Below are positions 22,693-30,724 of a DNA stretch of 47,743 nt, piece by piece. The first letter of the stretch is position 1; every line of letters starts with the position of its first letter. Made by a program: the position numbers and the translations under genes. The stretch spans positions 1-47,743 of the forward strand of contig SMYC01000111.1 in assembly GCA_004356105.1 (NCBI GenBank), read 5' to 3'. The DNA is from Acidobacteriota bacterium. GTDB taxonomy: Bacteria > Acidobacteriota > Vicinamibacteria > Marinacidobacterales > SMYC01. Under the pieces are notes generated by a model, which searched no databases, was not told the DNA's origin, and was given only the letters and a program-made list of their open reading frames with translations.

Positions 22693-23585
22693 AGCTCTTC
22701 CTCGGAGGGGATGGGCGCGCGTCCCGTCATACCTTCACATTTCTTCGCTGCGGCCGCGTTCGCGAATCGCGCGGACTCGGCAATCGAGCGCGTCTTCAAA
22801 TACGCATGGGTAAAAGCGCCATGAAAGACATCACCGGCGCCGGTCGTGTCGAGTGCGTTGACCACCGGCGCTTTCGCGCGCACCACCTCCGTCTCGCGGC
22901 TCGCAACGGCACACCCGTCTGCCCCGAGCGTCACGCCGACAATCGCCGGGCCGTCCTTCGGAAGACGCTCGATGGTGTCGCTCAAGAACGCGTCCACGTC
23001 GTAATCGGCGCCGTGGAGCGCGCTCGGGTAGGTATGCGAAAAAATCGCGATGTCGCTCGCACTCACGAGCTCCTCGACACCATCGCGGGGATGCCCGCAG
23101 TCCAGCACGACGAGCCCGCCCGCCCGGCGCACGTGACGAGCGGCCTCGATCTGCACCGGCACGGTGCGCGCATCGACGAGAAGCGCGTCGCAGTCGTCGA
23201 GCGGGAGCCCGCGCACGTCGTCCCAATCGAGAGGGAAACCGATCTCGTGGGGTGCTTCGAGGATCGTGCGGCGCCCGTTCTCGACGATGATGACGCTCGT
23301 AGGAGATTCGAAGCCTTCGCGAACAGTCACGGCGCTCGTATCGACGTTCTCGTTCTCGAGGCCATCGCGGATGAAGCGGCCAACGGCATCGTTGCCGACG
23401 AGCCCCGCGATCGCGGTCTTGCGTCCGAGACGCGCCAGGGTGACGAGCGCGGTAGGAACCGGGCCGCCGCCGGCTTCATGGAGCTCCCGCGCGGACATTT
23501 TTTCATCGGGGGAGGGGAAGCGGTCCATGAGGACAAAGATGTCGCGCACGACGAGCCCGATCCCGATGGCATCCCAACCGCTCAC
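22677..23585 (-). CDS. PfkB-family sugar kinase
   Basis: The protein has 302 residues, starting with GTG at 23585. It has the ribokinase fold features GGPVPTALVTLARLG near the N-terminus and the catalytic anion-hole motif DTTGAGDVFHGAF with the base Asp. The substrate (ribose, fructose, ketodeoxygluconate or a nucleoside) cannot be read from sequence. Its proximity to the fucose-type operon makes a 2-keto-3-deoxy sugar acid possible but unproven. It leads the minus-strand operon (kinase, TPR, VWFA, M20). A TAAACT hexamer sits 6 nt before the GTG and there is no Shine-Dalgarno, so the mRNA is probably leaderless. Confidence 0.88.
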   Translation of the reverse strand: MSGWDAIGIGLVVRDIFVLMDRFPSPDEKMSARELHEAGGGPVPTALVTLARLGRKTAIAGLVGNDAVGRFIRDGLENENVDTSAVTVREGFESPTSVIIVENGRRTILEAPHEIGFPLDWDDVRGLPLDDCDALLVDARTVPVQIEAARHVRRAGGLVVLDCGHPRDGVEELVSASDIAIFSHTYPSALHGADYDVDAFLSDTIERLPKDGPAIVGVTLGADGCAVASRETEVVRAKAPVVNALDTTGAGDVFHGAFTHAYLKTRSIAESARFANAAAAKKCEGMTGRAPIPSEEELWSAG

Positions 23586-23591
23586 TGAGGT

Positions 23592-23597
23592 AGTTTA
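23592..23597 (-). promoter_or_regulatory. Candidate -10 of a leaderless transcript (TAAACT)
   Basis: TAAACT lies 6 nt upstream of the GTG start of the PfkB-type gene. The inverted-repeat element at 23602-23820 begins 4 bp further upstream, so any -35 region lies inside that element. Confidence 0.5.
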
Positions 23598-23601
23598 GAC
23601 T

Positions 23602-23820
23602 ATTGTCCTGTGTCAGAAGTTCGTTGCCTAAAGCTCGAGGCCATTTTGTGCGCTGGCAAGGCGCGCCGACGAGCTAATATCGGGATATTGTGAGCCGCCT
23701 TCCGCAGCGAGCCTGTCGAGCGAAGGGCTAGGCCGAAGGCCGAACTGGAATAATGCCGCAACGCAGCCAGCGCGCAAAAGGGCCAGAGATTTAGGTGACG
23801 AACTTCTGATACAGGGCAAT
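23602..23820. repeat. 219-bp MITE-like inverted-repeat element
   Basis: The first and last roughly 56 bp (23602-23657 and 23765-23820) are inverted copies with about 84% identity. They begin ATTGTCCTGTGTCAGAAGTT on one side and ATTGCCCTGTATCAGAAGTT on the other. The core holds further short palindromes (AATATCGGGATATT, CGAGCGAAGGG). There is no open reading frame of note and no clear target-site duplication. It fills the whole divergent intergenic region: one end is 17 bp from the kinase start codon, the other 3 bp from the radical SAM start codon. It is probably a non-autonomous mobile repeat or a large REP-like hairpin. Confidence 0.75.
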
Positions 23821-23822
23821 TA

Positions 23823-24857
23823 ATGCAACGTAAAGGTCGCGGCGCGGTGAGCAACGCCACCGGCCGTTTCGAGAGACGTGAATATGTCGGATACGTCCCG
23901 ATCGAAGAACGGGACCGAGTCGAGACCATCGTCTCGCCCGACAGCACGCGCTCGATCCTTGCGAAGAACGACTCACCCGACGTTCCGTTCTCGGTCTCGA
24001 TCAACCCCTATCGCGGCTGCGAGCATGGATGCATCTACTGCTTCGCGCGGCCCACCCACGCCTATCTCGGTTTGTCGCCCGGCCTCGATTTCGAGACAAA
24101 AATTTTCTCGAAGCCCAAGGCGCCGGAGCTCTTGAGACAAGAGCTCGCGAAGCCCAAATATCGCCCGGAGCCGATCGCCCTTGGCTCGAATACCGATCCG
24201 TACCAGCCCGCCGAGCGCGAGCACAGAATCACGCGTGGCGTGCTCGAGGTATTGGCCGAGCACGAGCACCCGGTAGGCATCGTCACCAAGTCGCATATGG
24301 TGCTGCGCGATTTGGATCTGATAGCGCCGATGGCGGAAAAAGGGCTCGCCCATGTGTTCCTCTCCATCACGACGCTCGACCCCGAGCTCGCAAGCCGGAT
24401 GGAGCCGCGCGCGTCGACGCCGAAAAAGAGGCTCTCGGCCATCTCGGAGCTCTCGGCCGCCGGTGTGCCTTGCGGCGTTTTGGCGTCTCCGATGATTCCC
24501 GCGCTCAACGACTCGGAGCTCGAGCGCATTCTCGAGGCGTCGGCCGCGGCCGGTGCAAGGAGTGCCGGCTACATCCTTCTGCGACTACCTCTCGAGCTCA
24601 AAGAGCTTTTCCCGGAGTGGCTCGAGGCTCACTATCCAGACAAGGCCACGCATGTCTTGAGCTTGATGCGCCAAGCGCATGGAGGTGAGCTCTACCGCTC
24701 GCAGTTCGGCGAGCGCATGCGCGGAACGGGGCCTTACGCGGCGATCCTGGAAAAGCGTTTTCGCGTCGCCGCGCGAAAATTGGGACTTGACGAGCCCCTG
24801 CCGCCTCTCGACACGACGCGGTTTCTAAGACGCGGTCAGCTCGGTTTGTTCGGCTGA
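23823..24857 (+). CDS. Radical SAM protein (PA0069/Rv2578c family)
   Basis: The protein has 344 residues. The conserved N-terminus KGRGAVSN.TGRFE fixes the start at ATG 23823. The iron-sulfur motif is C-x3-C-x2-C (Cys66, Cys70, Cys73 in GCEHGCIYC), followed by the family-typical ALGSNTDPYQPAE and GIVTKSHMVLRDLD. Members are radical SAM enzymes of unknown reaction, related to spore photoproduct lyase-like proteins. The start codon comes 3 nt after the inverted-repeat element at 23602-23820. No Shine-Dalgarno exists outside the element (only AGGG within its end), so expression may depend on the insertion. It overlaps the convergent gene by 22 nt at the 3' ends. Confidence 0.88.
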   Translation: MQRKGRGAVSNATGRFERREYVGYVPIEERDRVETIVSPDSTRSILAKNDSPDVPFSVSINPYRGCEHGCIYCFARPTHAYLGLSPGLDFETKIFSKPKAPELLRQELAKPKYRPEPIALGSNTDPYQPAEREHRITRGVLEVLAEHEHPVGIVTKSHMVLRDLDLIAPMAEKGLAHVFLSITTLDPELASRMEPRASTPKKRLSAISELSAAGVPCGVLASPMIPALNDSELERILEASAAAGARSAGYILLRLPLELKELFPEWLEAHYPDKATHVLSLMRQAHGGELYRSQFGERMRGTGPYAAILEKRFRVAARKLGLDEPLPPLDTTRFLRRGQLGLFG

Positions 24858-25825
24858 CGGCTCGCCGGCTTTCGTTTGGCTAGTAGGGTTTCCGAAAGTG
24901 CGGGGCCGCGGCCCGGCTCGCTCCACGGGCAGACCTCGATGCAAATCGCGCAGCCATAGGTCTTCACGAAATACGGGAGACATTTGTCGAAGTCCACGTA
25001 CCAGCGCTCGACGCCGCGCACCCACTGCTTGTTGTCGAAGAGGGCGTCGGGCGGGCAGTCGATGACGCAGCGCCGGCAGTTCAGGCAGATGTCTTCGACG
25101 CCGTGATCGACAGGGCCGTCGAAGGCGAGAGGCATGTCCGTGAGCACGGCCGCGAGACGAAAGTTGGAGCCGTACTCCTTCGAGATCATCGAGCCATGCT
25201 TTCCGAGCTCCCCGAGGCCCGCTCGAATCGCGAGCGGGATGTGCAGGATCTCGGTGCTGTTGGGGTTGCCGTAGGCTTTAGCCGGCCAACCGAGATCGCG
25301 GATGTGCTCGGCGAGCTCGAGGGCGATGCGGGACACTTCATGATAAGCGCGCATGACTTCGATGGCCGCTCGTTTGTGCGGCACATGGGTCATCTCCTCG
25401 CGATCCATGGGGAGACCGATGCAGATGGCGTTCGGGTGCGGCGCTTTGTGGCCTTCGAAGAGCGCGTCCTCGGTGACGAGCGTAATCCCGACGAGTCCCG
25501 CTCCGAGCTCGCGGGCTTTGTCCTTGATCGCGGCCGCGGCAGCCGCGGTGTCCTCGACGGGCTCGCGCTTGCGTGCGACGGGCCCGTCCTGGCGCCGGAG
25601 CTGCCAGGTGTTGGCGAGGATGTAGCGGACGACTTGCCAATCGTTGATATAGCTGAAGAAATCGTCGAGCGCTCTCCAGGCGAGTTTTTCGCCCGTCGCG
25701 TTGTGGAAGACGTGGCTCGCGCGCCTTTTGGTCTTCTCGCCGTGGCCGTTGATCCCGTTACCTGAGCGGGGAGTTTCGTGATAGCCGAAGGCGTATTCCG
25801 TGCTGGGCGTGTCGTAGAGCTTCAT
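24836..25825 (-). CDS. QueG/reductive-dehalogenase-like 4Fe-4S protein
   Basis: The protein has 329 residues. The C-terminal part carries a ferredoxin-like pair of clusters: Cys247, 250, 253, 257 (CLNCRRCVIDCP) and Cys292, 295, 299 (CAICIEVCPW) with Cys282. The preceding domain has the QueG/RdhA-like segment AGLGELGKHGSMISKEYGSNFRLAAVLTDMPL. It lacks the C-terminal HEAT repeats of true epoxyqueuosine reductase and has no Tat signal, so it is neither a standard QueG nor a respiratory dehalogenase. A corrinoid-dependent reductase or a redox protein is possible. TAGGAT 6 nt before the ATG suggests a leaderless transcript. Confidence 0.8.
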   Translation of the reverse strand: MKLYDTPSTEYAFGYHETPRSGNGINGHGEKTKRRASHVFHNATGEKLAWRALDDFFSYINDWQVVRYILANTWQLRRQDGPVARKREPVEDTAAAAAAIKDKARELGAGLVGITLVTEDALFEGHKAPHPNAICIGLPMDREEMTHVPHKRAAIEVMRAYHEVSRIALELAEHIRDLGWPAKAYGNPNSTEILHIPLAIRAGLGELGKHGSMISKEYGSNFRLAAVLTDMPLAFDGPVDHGVEDICLNCRRCVIDCPPDALFDNKQWVRGVERWYVDFDKCLPYFVKTYGCAICIEVCPWSEPGRGPALSETLLAKRKPASRQPNKPS

Positions 25826-25831
25826 CGCGGC

Positions 25832-25837
25832 ATCCTA
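25832..25837 (-). promoter_or_regulatory. Candidate -10 of a leaderless transcript (TAGGAT)
   Basis: TAGGAT lies exactly 6 nt before the ATG at 25825, with no ribosome site. The divergent amidohydrolase has TAGAAT (25852-25857) 9 nt before its ATG at 25867. That TAGAAT is the centre of an imperfect GACAT-AGA-ATGTC palindrome. Confidence 0.5.
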
Positions 25838-25866
25838 CCATCGTCCTGACATAGAATGTCGGGGTT

Positions 25867-27168
25867 ATGTCGATGATGGCGTCGCTTCTTGCACTCTTCC
25901 AGACTTCGACGAAGCTTGCGCTCGTGGGTGGCATGCTTCTCGATGGCTATGAAGTTCCTCCCGTCCACCACGCGGTCGTGCTTGTGGAAGGAGACCGCAT
26001 CGTCAAAGTAGGACGGGCTAGAGACATCCCGATACCTTCAGGCTACGAGGTGATCGACACAAGTGGCCGCACGATGCTCCCCGGCCTCATCGACCTGCAC
26101 GCCCATTTGACGATCTTGGGCCACGGCGACTACGGCCGCTACTTTACGTGGCTCGAGGAAGAATCGGATTTGTCGCTCGAAGACATCATGGAGATCTCGG
26201 CGAAACAGCTTCTCGAGGCAGGCATCACGACCGCGGTCGACCTCGGAGCGCCGCTCGAAGAGAGCGTTCGGGTGCGCGATCGGATCGCGCGTGGTGAGAT
26301 CCCCGGCCCGCGGATTCTGGTCAGCGGCGCCTGGGTCGCACGCCGGACGTTCGGCGGCTTCCCGCCCGATTCGCAGCGGCTCGTGACCTCACCGGAGGAA
26401 GCGTCACAAGCCGTTGAAGAGCTCGTGAAAGGAGGTGCGGACGTCATCAAAGCGTGGGCGGGTCTGACCCGGGAAGACTATGACGCCATCGTTGCCACGG
26501 CGCATCGCCTTGGCGTCCCGGTGCACGCGCACCTATACGATCCGGAATCTCTGAGAAACGCGCTCGAGGCCGGCGTCGACGTGCTCCAGCATGTCGGCTC
26601 GGCGGGAACCCCTCCCTACGAGCCCGAGCTCATACGCGCTATCGTCGAGAGCGGCCGTCCGGTCGTACCCACGGGAGCCCACCGCGTCTGGGTCTTTCCC
26701 GCGACGGTGCAGTTCCCCGAGCGGCTGCAAGACCGCCGCTTGAAAGCCGATTTCCCGGCGCCCCTCTACGACGAAGTGCAAAGGAGCTTCGAGGACTTTC
26801 ACACGCTTGCTTATTTCCGCACGACGCCGCGGCAAATGTTCTTTGGCGAGGCGTCGATGAAGCAGTGGATCGATGCCGGCGCCGTCATCGGCATCGGAAC
26901 GGATTCGGGAACGCCGATGAACTTCCATACCGAAGCACTCTGGAGGGAGCTCAAGGTCTTCGTCGACCTCGGCATGTCGCCTCAGGCCGCCATTTCGGCG
27001 GCGACGCGGGTCAACGCACGTATCCTCGGCAAGTCGAACGAGCTCGGTACGATCGAGGCTGGGAAGCTCGCCGATATCATCGTAGTGAAAGGCAACCCGC
27101 TCTTCAATATTATGGCGCTCGCGGATGTGGTAACAGTGGTTAAAGGCGGGCGCGTTTTTCAGCACTAG
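25867..27168 (+). CDS. Metal-dependent amidohydrolase (imidazolonepropionase-like)
   Basis: The protein has 433 residues. Amidohydrolase superfamily landmarks are present: GRTMLPGLIDLHAHL (HxH metal ligands), the lysine of GGADVIKAWAGL that becomes carbamylated or binds metal in related enzymes, His in PVHAHLY, His in DVLQHVG and the catalytic Asp in GIGTDSGTP. The C-terminus GTIEAGKLADIIVVKGNPL is typical of imidazolonepropionase/prolidase-like groups. A short hydrophobic N-terminus (MMASLLALFQTS) could be a weak export signal. The substrate is unknown. Related proteins cleave cyclic imides or Xaa-Pro/Arg dipeptides. Confidence 0.87.
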   Translation: MSMMASLLALFQTSTKLALVGGMLLDGYEVPPVHHAVVLVEGDRIVKVGRARDIPIPSGYEVIDTSGRTMLPGLIDLHAHLTILGHGDYGRYFTWLEEESDLSLEDIMEISAKQLLEAGITTAVDLGAPLEESVRVRDRIARGEIPGPRILVSGAWVARRTFGGFPPDSQRLVTSPEEASQAVEELVKGGADVIKAWAGLTREDYDAIVATAHRLGVPVHAHLYDPESLRNALEAGVDVLQHVGSAGTPPYEPELIRAIVESGRPVVPTGAHRVWVFPATVQFPERLQDRRLKADFPAPLYDEVQRSFEDFHTLAYFRTTPRQMFFGEASMKQWIDAGAVIGIGTDSGTPMNFHTEALWRELKVFVDLGMSPQAAISAATRVNARILGKSNELGTIEAGKLADIIVVKGNPLFNIMALADVVTVVKGGRVFQH

Positions 27169-27173
27169 CGTTA

Positions 27174-28268
27174 CTACTCTAGTCTGCTTTCTACCAGCTC
27201 TTTCGTTAGGGTTAGGGTGTAGCCTTCGTTCTCGTCGTTCTTGACGACGTGGCTTTGTTGGAACGGTTCGAACTCGAACGGCTTGATGACGCGGCCGTAG
27301 ACTTCCTTCAGGGCGCGAGCGCCGACCCGGGTTTGGCGGGCTGCGTGCTGGGCGATGAGCTTTTTGGCCTCGTCGGTCATCTGAAGGTCGATCTTGAATC
27401 TCTGGAAGAAGCGCTTCGAGGACTCGAAGAGAGAGTCTTTCGTGCCGGTGAAGATCACCTCTAGAACTTCGGGGGTGAGCTCGGCCAGGACAAGAGTCGT
27501 GTCGAAGCGGGACAGGAACTGGGGGAGCATCCCGAACTTGAACAAGTCTTCCTGCCTCAAATACTCGGACAACGAGAAGACTTGCTCGAACTCGACGCTC
27601 CCGTCAAAGGCCGAGACCAACTCCGTGAGCTCCTCCTGGCCTTTTTCTTCGTAGACCCGAGCATAGACCTGGTCATAGAGCTCTTCGAACGCGCCGCCGC
27701 AGATGAACAGGAGCTTCTTCGTGTCGATCTCCATTTGCACGGGCTTGAAATCCCCGTCCACTAGAAGCCGAGTATCGAAGGTCACTTTCTCGTCCTCCAT
27801 CAGCGTGAGGAGCGATTGCTGAACGTTGATCCCGGTCGGGTTGGATTTGCCGCCAACGACCGTCGAGACTTTGTCGACTTCGTCAATGCAGACCGTGGCG
27901 TGCTCGATGAGAAGCTTGACGCTCTCCGGCGTGGCTTGTTCGCCGAGAATCTGCACCGCCCGATCCTGGAGAGTTTGGAAGAGCTGCCTGCCAGTGAGGA
28001 CGGTCCCTTCCTCGTTCGCGAGAGTATTGGCGTTCAACCGCGCCACGACGCGATGTTTCTGAAAGGATGGGTTCGCGAGATAGAGCTGCTCGACCGCGCG
28101 CATGACCGTCGTTTTACCGGTGCCAGAATTACCGATCATCAGCAAATTTCCGACGGCGTCCCCGCAGAGATGCTTGAAGATCGCGACCGAGACATAGCGG
28201 AGCGCGTCGTCCTGCCCGACCACACTCGCGCGCATGAACGTGTAGAGGTCAGTTGGCTTGAGGCTCAT
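27174..28268 (-). CDS. ClpX-like AAA+ ATPase lacking the zinc domain
   Basis: The protein has 364 residues. It begins directly with the AAA module (DLYTFMRASVVGQDDALRYVSVAI, equivalent to the ClpX VIGQE region). Walker A is GNSGTGKT (46-53), Walker B VCIDEVDKV, and the sensor-2 arginine lies in TRVGARALKEVYGRVI. The part ...FGMLPQFLSRFDTTLVLAELT matches the ClpX large-to-small subdomain joint. The N-terminal zinc-binding domain is missing. The GYVG pore loop and the IGF ClpP-docking tripeptide are not found, so it is not a normal protease partner. It may be a dedicated remodelling ATPase. TATCAT 6 nt before the ATG fits a leaderless mRNA. Confidence 0.83.
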   Translation of the reverse strand: MSLKPTDLYTFMRASVVGQDDALRYVSVAIFKHLCGDAVGNLLMIGNSGTGKTTVMRAVEQLYLANPSFQKHRVVARLNANTLANEEGTVLTGRQLFQTLQDRAVQILGEQATPESVKLLIEHATVCIDEVDKVSTVVGGKSNPTGINVQQSLLTLMEDEKVTFDTRLLVDGDFKPVQMEIDTKKLLFICGGAFEELYDQVYARVYEEKGQEELTELVSAFDGSVEFEQVFSLSEYLRQEDLFKFGMLPQFLSRFDTTLVLAELTPEVLEVIFTGTKDSLFESSKRFFQRFKIDLQMTDEAKKLIAQHAARQTRVGARALKEVYGRVIKPFEFEPFQQSHVVKNDENEGYTLTLTKELVESRLE

Positions 28269-28274
28269 AAGTCT

Positions 28275-28280
28275 ATGATA
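28275..28280 (-). promoter_or_regulatory. Candidate -10 of a leaderless transcript (TATCAT)
   Basis: TATCAT lies 6 nt upstream of the ATG at 28268 of the ClpX-like gene. No Shine-Dalgarno is present. Confidence 0.5.
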
Positions 28281-28323
28281 GCCTTTCAGCCTTTTTGAAT
28301 TGGCTCTCGAGTTCGAGGAATCT

Positions 28324-29385
28324 ATGGAGATGCGAAACGTCGCGACTTATCCGGAGCCGCTTCTCCGCCGCTTCACGACCGATTTCCTGCTCAGATTGGA
28401 CGCTTCGTCCGAAGAGGCGGACATCATCGCCGATGGGCTAATGACGGCCTGCCTCTGGTGGCATCCTGGGCAGGGCCAGGGGCTGGAGAAGCTCGTGCGC
28501 TATCACCGTCGCGTGCGTAACGGTGGCATCGTTCCGGCGGCGACGATGGAGTGGGTGCGCGAGGGAACGAGCACAGCACTACTCGATGCCGGGAAGGGTT
28601 TCGGCTATGTTGCGGCGCATCGCGCAATGGCCCGTGCGATCGAAAAAGCCTCCGAGACCGGGCTCGCGATGGTCGGCGTGCGCAACAGCAACCACTTTGG
28701 CATCGCTGGCTATCACGCATTGTCCGCCGCTCGGAAAGGCTTGATCGGCTGGGCGATGACGAACGCTGGCGCAGAGATGGCGCCAACAGGCTCGGCGAAG
28801 GCCGTCCTGGGGACAAACCCCTGGGGTATCGCGATTCCGCGGCAAGGACATCCTCCTATCGTTCTCGACATGGCGCTCACGATGAGTGGCAAAGGCATGA
28901 TGCGCTGGCTCGACCGCGAAGGACGCGAGATGCCGGAAACCTGGGCCTTGACCCCGGATGGCCGCCGGACAACGACCCCCGGTGAGGCGATGGCAGGCGC
29001 GCTCCTTCCGATAGGGGAGTACAAAGGCTACGGCCTGAGCCTGTGGACCGACGTGCTCGCCGGCGTCATGACGGGCGCTTTGTTCGGGACGGATGTGTTC
29101 CAAGACGATAGGCATTTCGACGTCGGTCACCAGCTCGTCGCGGTAGCACCCGAGGCTTTCCAGAGTCGTGAAGATTTCGACCGGCGCCTCGAAGAGCTCG
29201 TAACGCAAATAAAATCCGCCCCTCCCATCGACCCTGACCAACCGGTGATGCTTCCCGGCGAGCGAGAGCAGCACCGCCGTCGGGAGCGGCTAGAAACGGG
29301 AATCCCCGTGGACCTCACGACCGTCGAAAAGCTCCGCCCGCTAGCCTCCGAGCTAGGCGTCGATTTCTTCACCAACCCACCCTGA
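28324..29385 (+). CDS. Ldh-family (malate/L-lactate/ureidoglycolate-type) oxidoreductase
   Basis: About 353 residues from ATG 28324 (GAGG 5 nt upstream). A TTG at 28300 would add 8 residues. Family features of the NAD(P)-dependent YlbC/MDH-LDH-like fold: the early helix LLRRFTTDFLLRLDASSEEADIIADGL, the catalytic His in GVRNSNHFGIAGYHALSAA, the cofactor segment GTNPWGIAIPRQGHPPIVLDMA and GEYKGYGLSLWTDVLAG. These enzymes interconvert a 2-hydroxy acid and a 2-oxo acid. Substrates range from malate and sulfolactate to ureidoglycolate and sugar-derived acids, and context does not decide. The gene stands alone. Confidence 0.87.
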   Translation: MEMRNVATYPEPLLRRFTTDFLLRLDASSEEADIIADGLMTACLWWHPGQGQGLEKLVRYHRRVRNGGIVPAATMEWVREGTSTALLDAGKGFGYVAAHRAMARAIEKASETGLAMVGVRNSNHFGIAGYHALSAARKGLIGWAMTNAGAEMAPTGSAKAVLGTNPWGIAIPRQGHPPIVLDMALTMSGKGMMRWLDREGREMPETWALTPDGRRTTTPGEAMAGALLPIGEYKGYGLSLWTDVLAGVMTGALFGTDVFQDDRHFDVGHQLVAVAPEAFQSREDFDRRLEELVTQIKSAPPIDPDQPVMLPGEREQHRRRERLETGIPVDLTTVEKLRPLASELGVDFFTNPP

Positions 29386-29896
29386 CCCCCCTCCTCCTCT
29401 CGGTACGCTTTCCTCCGCGACTCCCGTACGTGGAGAGCCGCGCACCTCCGTAGCAGACTCTTCGCCACACGCCACACTCCCTAGTTTTGTCCGTCTAGCA
29501 ACGCCGTCCGTGCGTCCGCCGACCCCCTGCAAACTGAAACTCTCTGAGAATCATCGCCGCCGCGTGTCGATCACGTGCCTAGGCGACGTGGCATGAACGG
29601 CATGAAACATTCGCTACCGAACAACGGGCATCTCACAAACAAAAGCATGGCACGCAGTAACGGCAGGTCGGTGAGCCGGCGCCGTCGTTTGAGCTCTGTC
29701 TGGACGGAGTACGAAAGATGGGATCTTTAGATTCGATGGGCAGCTCGGCCCATAAGCTCCAGAAGCGTACACCCGTACGAATCCCAGATTTTTTCTCACG
29801 TCCTCTGTCCGAGAAGAGCTCGTGCTCGCGGCGGCGAACGCTTCGCGTTACTTCCCTTGAAGGCGGTGCCTCCCGAAGCTAGAATCTACCTGGAGA
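29386..29896. other. Intergenic stretch without recognisable genes
   Basis: About 510 bp between the dehydrogenase and the kinase relic. No convincing ORF, tRNA, repeat or terminator was found. The lower density of G/C third-position bias suggests non-coding or long-decayed DNA. A TAGAAT at 29880-29885 is 11 nt before the kinase ATG and may be its old -10. Confidence 0.4.
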
Positions 29897-30573
29897 ATGA
29901 CTCTCACAGCTGGAACGAATCTGGGTTCGTACACCATCGTGGCTCCTCTTGGGGCTGGTGGTATGGGCGAGGTGTATCGTGCGCGGGATACGAAGCTTGG
30001 CAGGGAGGTGGCGATCAAAGTGTTCCCGCCGAGGTCACAGAAAGCGCCGAGCGGCTCGCGCGCTTTCGGCGTGAGGCGCAGGTTTTGGCGTCGTTGAATC
30101 ACCCGCATATCGCTACGATTCACGGGCTCGAGGAAGCCGAGATCGGCCCGTTTCTCGTGCTCGAGCTCGTGGAAGGAGAAGACCTCGCGGCCCGCTTGAA
30201 GCGGGGGCCGATCCCTGTCGAGGAAGCTCGCGAGCTGGCGCGCCAGATAGCCGAGGCGCTCGAAGAAGCGCACGAGAAAGGCATCGTTCACCGTGATCTG
30301 AAGCCCGCCAACATCATGATCACTCCGGACGGAAATATAAAGGTTCTGGATTTCGGACTCGCCAAAGCGCTTGCCAAAGACGAGAGCCCGACCGCCGACC
30401 TTTCGCAGTCGCCGACGATGACGCGTGTATCCGCGGCGGGCGTCATTCTCGGAACGGCAGCTTACATGTCGCCCGAGCAGGCCAGCGCGAAAACGGTCGA
30501 CAAGAGAAGCGACATCTGGTCGTTCGGCATCGTGCTCTGGGAGATGCTCGTTGGGCGCCCGGTCTTCAACTAG
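29897..30573 (+). pseudogene. Serine/threonine protein kinase, frameshifted and truncated
   Basis: The first 45 residues ([31 protein letters not shown]) give the glycine loop and VAIKVFP lysine in one frame. From about 30030 the homology jumps to another frame ([27 protein letters not shown]). A single missing base in CCGCCGAGG explains the shift. The second frame has a full catalytic loop HRDLKPANIM, DFG (LDFGLAKAL) and the APE-like segment GTAAYMSPEQA, but stops at GRPVFN in the middle of the C-lobe. Family members run on for another 60 kinase residues and usually a propeller or TPR sensor. Both defects together make it a broken gene, unless the first is a sequencing error. Confidence 0.85.
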
Positions 30574-30724
30574 CCTCTCAAGCATCCTCGCTCCCGCCTG
30601 ACGACCTTGACACCGCCGTATTTTTCGCGTCTCATAGAAGTTAAGCCAAAACAAACCTCATCCGACCACAACCAACCGGTGTCTCGTACAGAGGCGGCGG
30701 CTCGCGTGGCTATGGAGTAAGCAA

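Noticed and set aside
29386-29896. Possible tRNA or structured RNA in the long gap
   Set aside because: No cloverleaf, CCA end or T-loop motif was found by eye.
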